Assembly: GCA_003222205.1 (NCBI GenBank) | Contig: QHVC01000051.1 | Location: 1 to 39,242 of the forward strand | DNA length: 39,242 nucleotides | DNA from: Gemmatimonadota bacterium | GTDB taxonomy: Bacteria; Gemmatimonadota; Gemmatimonadetes; Gemmatimonadales; GWC2-71-9 | Direction: 5' to 3' | Shown: in pieces, positions 32,817-39,242 of the stretch | Position numbering within the stretch: the stretch's first letter is position 1 | Layout: each line of letters opens with the position of its first letter | Made by a program: the position numbers and the translations under genes | Notes under the pieces: generated by a model | Told to the model about the DNA's origin: nothing | Database searches by the model: none | Seen by the model: the letters and a program-made list of their open reading frames with translations, nothing else

Positions 32817-33877
32817 CGATCCGCGTCGGGATCATCGGCGCCGGGTTCGCGCGGCGGGTGCAACTGCCGGGGCTGCGGCTCGTGCCCGGCGCCCTGGTGA
32901 CGGCGGTGGCGAGCGGGCATCGCGCCAACGCCGAGGCGACCGCGAAGGAATTCGGCATCAGGCGAGTGTACGACGACGGCGAGCAGGTGGCCCGCGCCCC
33001 GGACGTGGATCTCGTCATCGTCTCCTCCACCCCGGACTCCCACGCGCGGTTCGCGATCGCCGCGCTCGAGGCGGGCAAGCACGTGTTGTGCGAGAAGCCC
33101 ACCGCCCTGTCGGCGACCGAGGCGCAGCGCATGCTCGACGCGTCGGAGCGGCGGCCCCGGCAGATCGCGTGGATCGACCACGAGATCCGCTACGAGCCCA
33201 ACCGCCGCAAAGCCCGCGACTTGATCCACGCCGGAACGATCGGGGAGCTGCGGCACCTGGAGCTGGTCTTGCGGCCGTACTTGCGGGGCGATGGTCGCGT
33301 GCAGACCATTGCGGCGCCGTGGACGTGGTGGCTCGATGCGTCCCGCGGCGGCGGCATCCTCGGTGCAGTGGGATCACACCTCGTTGACCTGTGCCGCTTC
33401 TGGACCGGCAGCGAGATCGTCTCGGTCGCGGGCGGCGCCGCGACCTTCGACAAAGAGCGGGCGGACGAGGCCGGGCGGCCGCACCCGGTCACTGCGGACC
33501 AGTTCGCGAGCTTCGTGCTGCGGATGGCCAACGGCGTGGTCGCCACCGTTACGCTGTCGAGCGTGGCGTTCCACGGTCCGGGGCATTTCGCCCAGGTAAC
33601 GGGGACCGCGGGCTCGCTGGTCGCCACCGGCGAGACGCGGCTCGAGATCGGCAAGGCCGGCGCGCCGCTCGAGGACATCAGCGCCCCCGACGACCTCATG
33701 GGGAAACTGCCCGTCAACAACATGTGGGCGCGGTCGTTCGTGCGCCTGGCGCGCGACCTCGTGCACGTCATCGGGGGCGCGGCGCCCGAGGGCACACCCG
33801 CGACATTCCGCGACGGCTGGATCGTGCAGCGCGTGCTCGACGCCGTCCGCGCCGGGGTCGCCGCCCCGTTAGATTGA
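32813..33877 (+). CDS. Gfo/Idh/MocA-family NAD(P)-dependent oxidoreductase
   Basis: 354 residues. The N-terminal Rossmann fold has VGIIGAGFARRVQLPGLRL. The family signature CEKPTALS carries the conserved lysine, and the C-terminal domain has GGGILGAVGSHLVDLCRFW, where the catalytic histidine is retained in GSHLVD but the usual preceding Asp is replaced (GAVGSH). Members oxidise or reduce sugars, inositols or related compounds, and the substrate is unknown. The GTG start at 32813 overlaps the previous stop. The gene ends four bases before the ispH start, an operon-like arrangement without an obvious functional link to isoprenoid synthesis. Confidence 0.88.
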   Translation: MTIRVGIIGAGFARRVQLPGLRLVPGALVTAVASGHRANAEATAKEFGIRRVYDDGEQVARAPDVDLVIVSSTPDSHARFAIAALEAGKHVLCEKPTALSATEAQRMLDASERRPRQIAWIDHEIRYEPNRRKARDLIHAGTIGELRHLELVLRPYLRGDGRVQTIAAPWTWWLDASRGGGILGAVGSHLVDLCRFWTGSEIVSVAGGAATFDKERADEAGRPHPVTADQFASFVLRMANGVVATVTLSSVAFHGPGHFAQVTGTAGSLVATGETRLEIGKAGAPLEDISAPDDLMGKLPVNNMWARSFVRLARDLVHVIGGAAPEGTPATFRDGWIVQRVLDAVRAGVAAPLD

Positions 33878-33881
33878 CCCC

Positions 33882-35084
33882 GTGGAGCAGACCTACTTCC
33901 GCAAGGGATTCGGGCTCAAGGGCGCCATCGAAGGGGCCCTCGTCAGCGACTACCACAGCCGCGTGGTGGACGCCATCCGCGGCGCGGGGTACGCCCTCAC
34001 CGTCGGCGATGTGACCTTCCGGCTGGCGCGGGAGTTCGGGTTCTGCTACGGCGTCGACCGCGCCGTCGAGTATGCCTACGAGACCCACACCAAGTTCCCC
34101 GATCGCCGTCTTTTCCTCGTCGGCGAGATCATCCACAACCCGCACGTGAACGACAAGCTTCGCGCCATGGGCGTGGTGACGCTGCATCGTCCCGAGGGGG
34201 GAGAGTTCGACTTCACCGCCGTCCGTGCCGACGACGTCGTGATTCTGCCGGCGTTCGGCGTCACCGTCCGCGATTTCGAGCGGCTGCGCGGGATTGGTTG
34301 CGTGCTTGTGGATACGACTTGCGGGTCGGTGCTCAACGTCTGGAAGCGGGTTGACTCTTACGCGAAAGACGGCTTCACCGCCGTGATTCACGGCAAGGCG
34401 TATCACGAGGAGACCAAGGCGACGGCGAGCCAGGTAAATAAGTACCCTGGCGGCAAGTACGTCGTCGTGCGCGACATGGGCGAGGCGCGGGTGGTGTGCG
34501 AGTACATCGAGGGAGCGGGGAGCCGGGAGCGGTTCGTGGAGCTCTTCGCTTCCAAGAGCGCGCCGGGGTTCGACCCGGATCGGGATCTCGAGCGCGTGGG
34601 GGTGGCCAACCAGACGACGATGCTGTCGAACGAGTCGCTCGCGATCGCCGCGGAAGTCCGCTCCAGCATGGCGCGCCGCTACGGCGAGGCCGCCCTCGCC
34701 AACCACTTCCGCACGTTCGACACGATCTGCTCGGCGACGCAGGATCGCCAGGACGCGGTCCTGAAGTTGATTGCCGAGCCGCTCGACGTGATGGTGGTGA
34801 TCGGCGGCTACAACTCCAGCAACACCACGCACCTCGCGGCGATCTGCCAGGCCAAGGTCCCCACCTATCACATCGAGGACGCGACCTGCATCGACGCCAG
34901 GACCGGCGGGATCAGGTTCCAACCGGTCGGGTCGAGGACCGAGCAGCGTCGGGCGGAGTGGCTGGCCGCGGGCACCGTGACGGTCGGCATCACCGCGGGG
35001 GCTTCGACGCCCAACAACAAGATCGGGGAAACGATCGAGCGCATCGCGGCGATGCGGGGCTTGCAGCTCGACCAGGTACTCTAG
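33882..35084 (+). CDS. ispH: 4-hydroxy-3-methylbut-2-enyl diphosphate reductase
   Basis: 400 residues, the last enzyme of the MEP isoprenoid pathway, making IPP and DMAPP with a [4Fe-4S] cluster. The three cluster cysteines are Cys55 (FCYGVDRA), Cys147 (DTTCGSV) and Cys283 ([11 protein letters not shown]). Substrate-binding motifs HNP ([10 protein letters not shown]), HEET ([10 protein letters not shown]) and SSNTTHL are present. Length and the N-terminal extension ([10 protein letters not shown]) place it with the plant/cyanobacterial type, longer than the roughly 315-residue E. coli enzyme, so a ferredoxin-type electron donor is likely. The GTG start at 33882 follows the oxidoreductase stop by four bases, without a Shine-Dalgarno sequence. 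A weak terminator-like hairpin follows. Confidence 0.96.
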   Translation: MEQTYFRKGFGLKGAIEGALVSDYHSRVVDAIRGAGYALTVGDVTFRLAREFGFCYGVDRAVEYAYETHTKFPDRRLFLVGEIIHNPHVNDKLRAMGVVTLHRPEGGEFDFTAVRADDVVILPAFGVTVRDFERLRGIGCVLVDTTCGSVLNVWKRVDSYAKDGFTAVIHGKAYHEETKATASQVNKYPGGKYVVVRDMGEARVVCEYIEGAGSRERFVELFASKSAPGFDPDRDLERVGVANQTTMLSNESLAIAAEVRSSMARRYGEAALANHFRTFDTICSATQDRQDAVLKLIAEPLDVMVVIGGYNSSNTTHLAAICQAKVPTYHIEDATCIDARTGGIRFQPVGSRTEQRRAEWLAAGTVTVGITAGASTPNNKIGETIERIAAMRGLQLDQVL

Positions 35085-35100
35085 CCCTTCGGGTTTTCTT
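35083..35100 (+). terminator. Weak terminator-like hairpin after ispH
   Basis: AGCCC-TTC-GGGTT followed by TTCTT, starting in the ispH stop codon. The stem is only five pairs with one G-U, so efficiency would be low. It lies just upstream of the lhr start. Confidence 0.3.
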
Positions 35101-35104
35101 CGGC

Positions 35105-35110
35105 CATATT
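35105..35110 (+). promoter_or_regulatory. Candidate leaderless minus-10 (CATATT) of lhr
   Basis: CATATT ends six bases before ATG 35117, and no Shine-Dalgarno sequence is present. The surrounding 15 bases closely match the DEAH helicase start region. Confidence 0.4.
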
Positions 35111-35116
35111 GAATCC

Positions 35117-39242
<4,126 letters not shown>

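Overview
This is a high-GC, gene-dense window from a diderm bacterium. It encodes lipoproteins, two OmpA-type outer-membrane proteins, secreted peptidases and a plant/cyanobacterial-type IspH. The gene mix (permuted aconitase-family enzyme, DUF2167, DUF4015, OmpA with thrombospondin-3 repeats, Pkn kinase) fits Gemmatimonadota best, but that is an inference from style, not from a marker gene. I found no rRNA, tRNA, CRISPR array, insertion sequence or phage gene, and no stretch over 300 bases without a gene.

Layout. 1-7 kb: the 3' part of a membrane-anchored spermidine-synthase-like gene converges on a Ser/Thr kinase gene, which is divergent from lon. 7-10.5 kb: a minus-strand cluster holds an alpha/alpha-toroid-like protein, a TrmB-type regulator, a lipoprotein alpha/beta hydrolase and a TetR regulator. 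A clean inverted repeat sits at the front of each regulator. 10.6-12.6 kb: an aconitase/isopropylmalate-dehydratase-family enzyme on the plus strand. 12.6-25.8 kb: eight minus-strand genes, mostly for exported proteins: a lipoprotein, a DUF4015 glycoside-hydrolase-like protein, an M14 carboxypeptidase, an S9 peptidase, two tandem OmpA/TSP3 proteins, a kelch-like lipoprotein and a membrane chemoreceptor. 25.9-27.2 kb: a small selenoprotein gene is followed after one base by 6-phosphofructokinase. 27.4-31.3 kb: a small secreted protein, a DUF2167 membrane protein and a divergent DEAH helicase. 31.4-35.1 kb: a PAS-Fis protein, a thioesterase, a small exported protein, a Gfo/Idh/MocA oxidoreductase and ispH, most of them overlapping or nearly touching. 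35.1 kb to the end: a large Lhr-type helicase that runs off the window.

The most important observation is at 25909-26142. A SelW/Rdx-family gene has a conventional CxxU motif in which U is an in-frame TGA (25939-25941). The TGA is followed 21 nt later by a small hairpin whose loop is GGUCU, the same loop core as the E. coli fdhF SECIS. A standard gene finder would miss this gene because it reads the TGA as stop. Its close linkage to pfkA suggests co-expression of a selenocysteine redox protein with glycolysis.

Second, the window is sprinkled with short 7- and 8-bp tandem arrays. The unit GGTGCCG/GGCACCC occurs after lon and in lhr, GARTGCG occurs twice in lhr, GGCGGTCG flanks the S9 start as an inverted pair, and ACTGTCGG follows pfkA. 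Three of them lie in frame inside lhr, apparently at inter-domain linkers. Third, several plus-strand genes carry TAnnTT-like hexamers 6-8 nt before the start codon and no Shine-Dalgarno sequence, which suggests leaderless transcripts.
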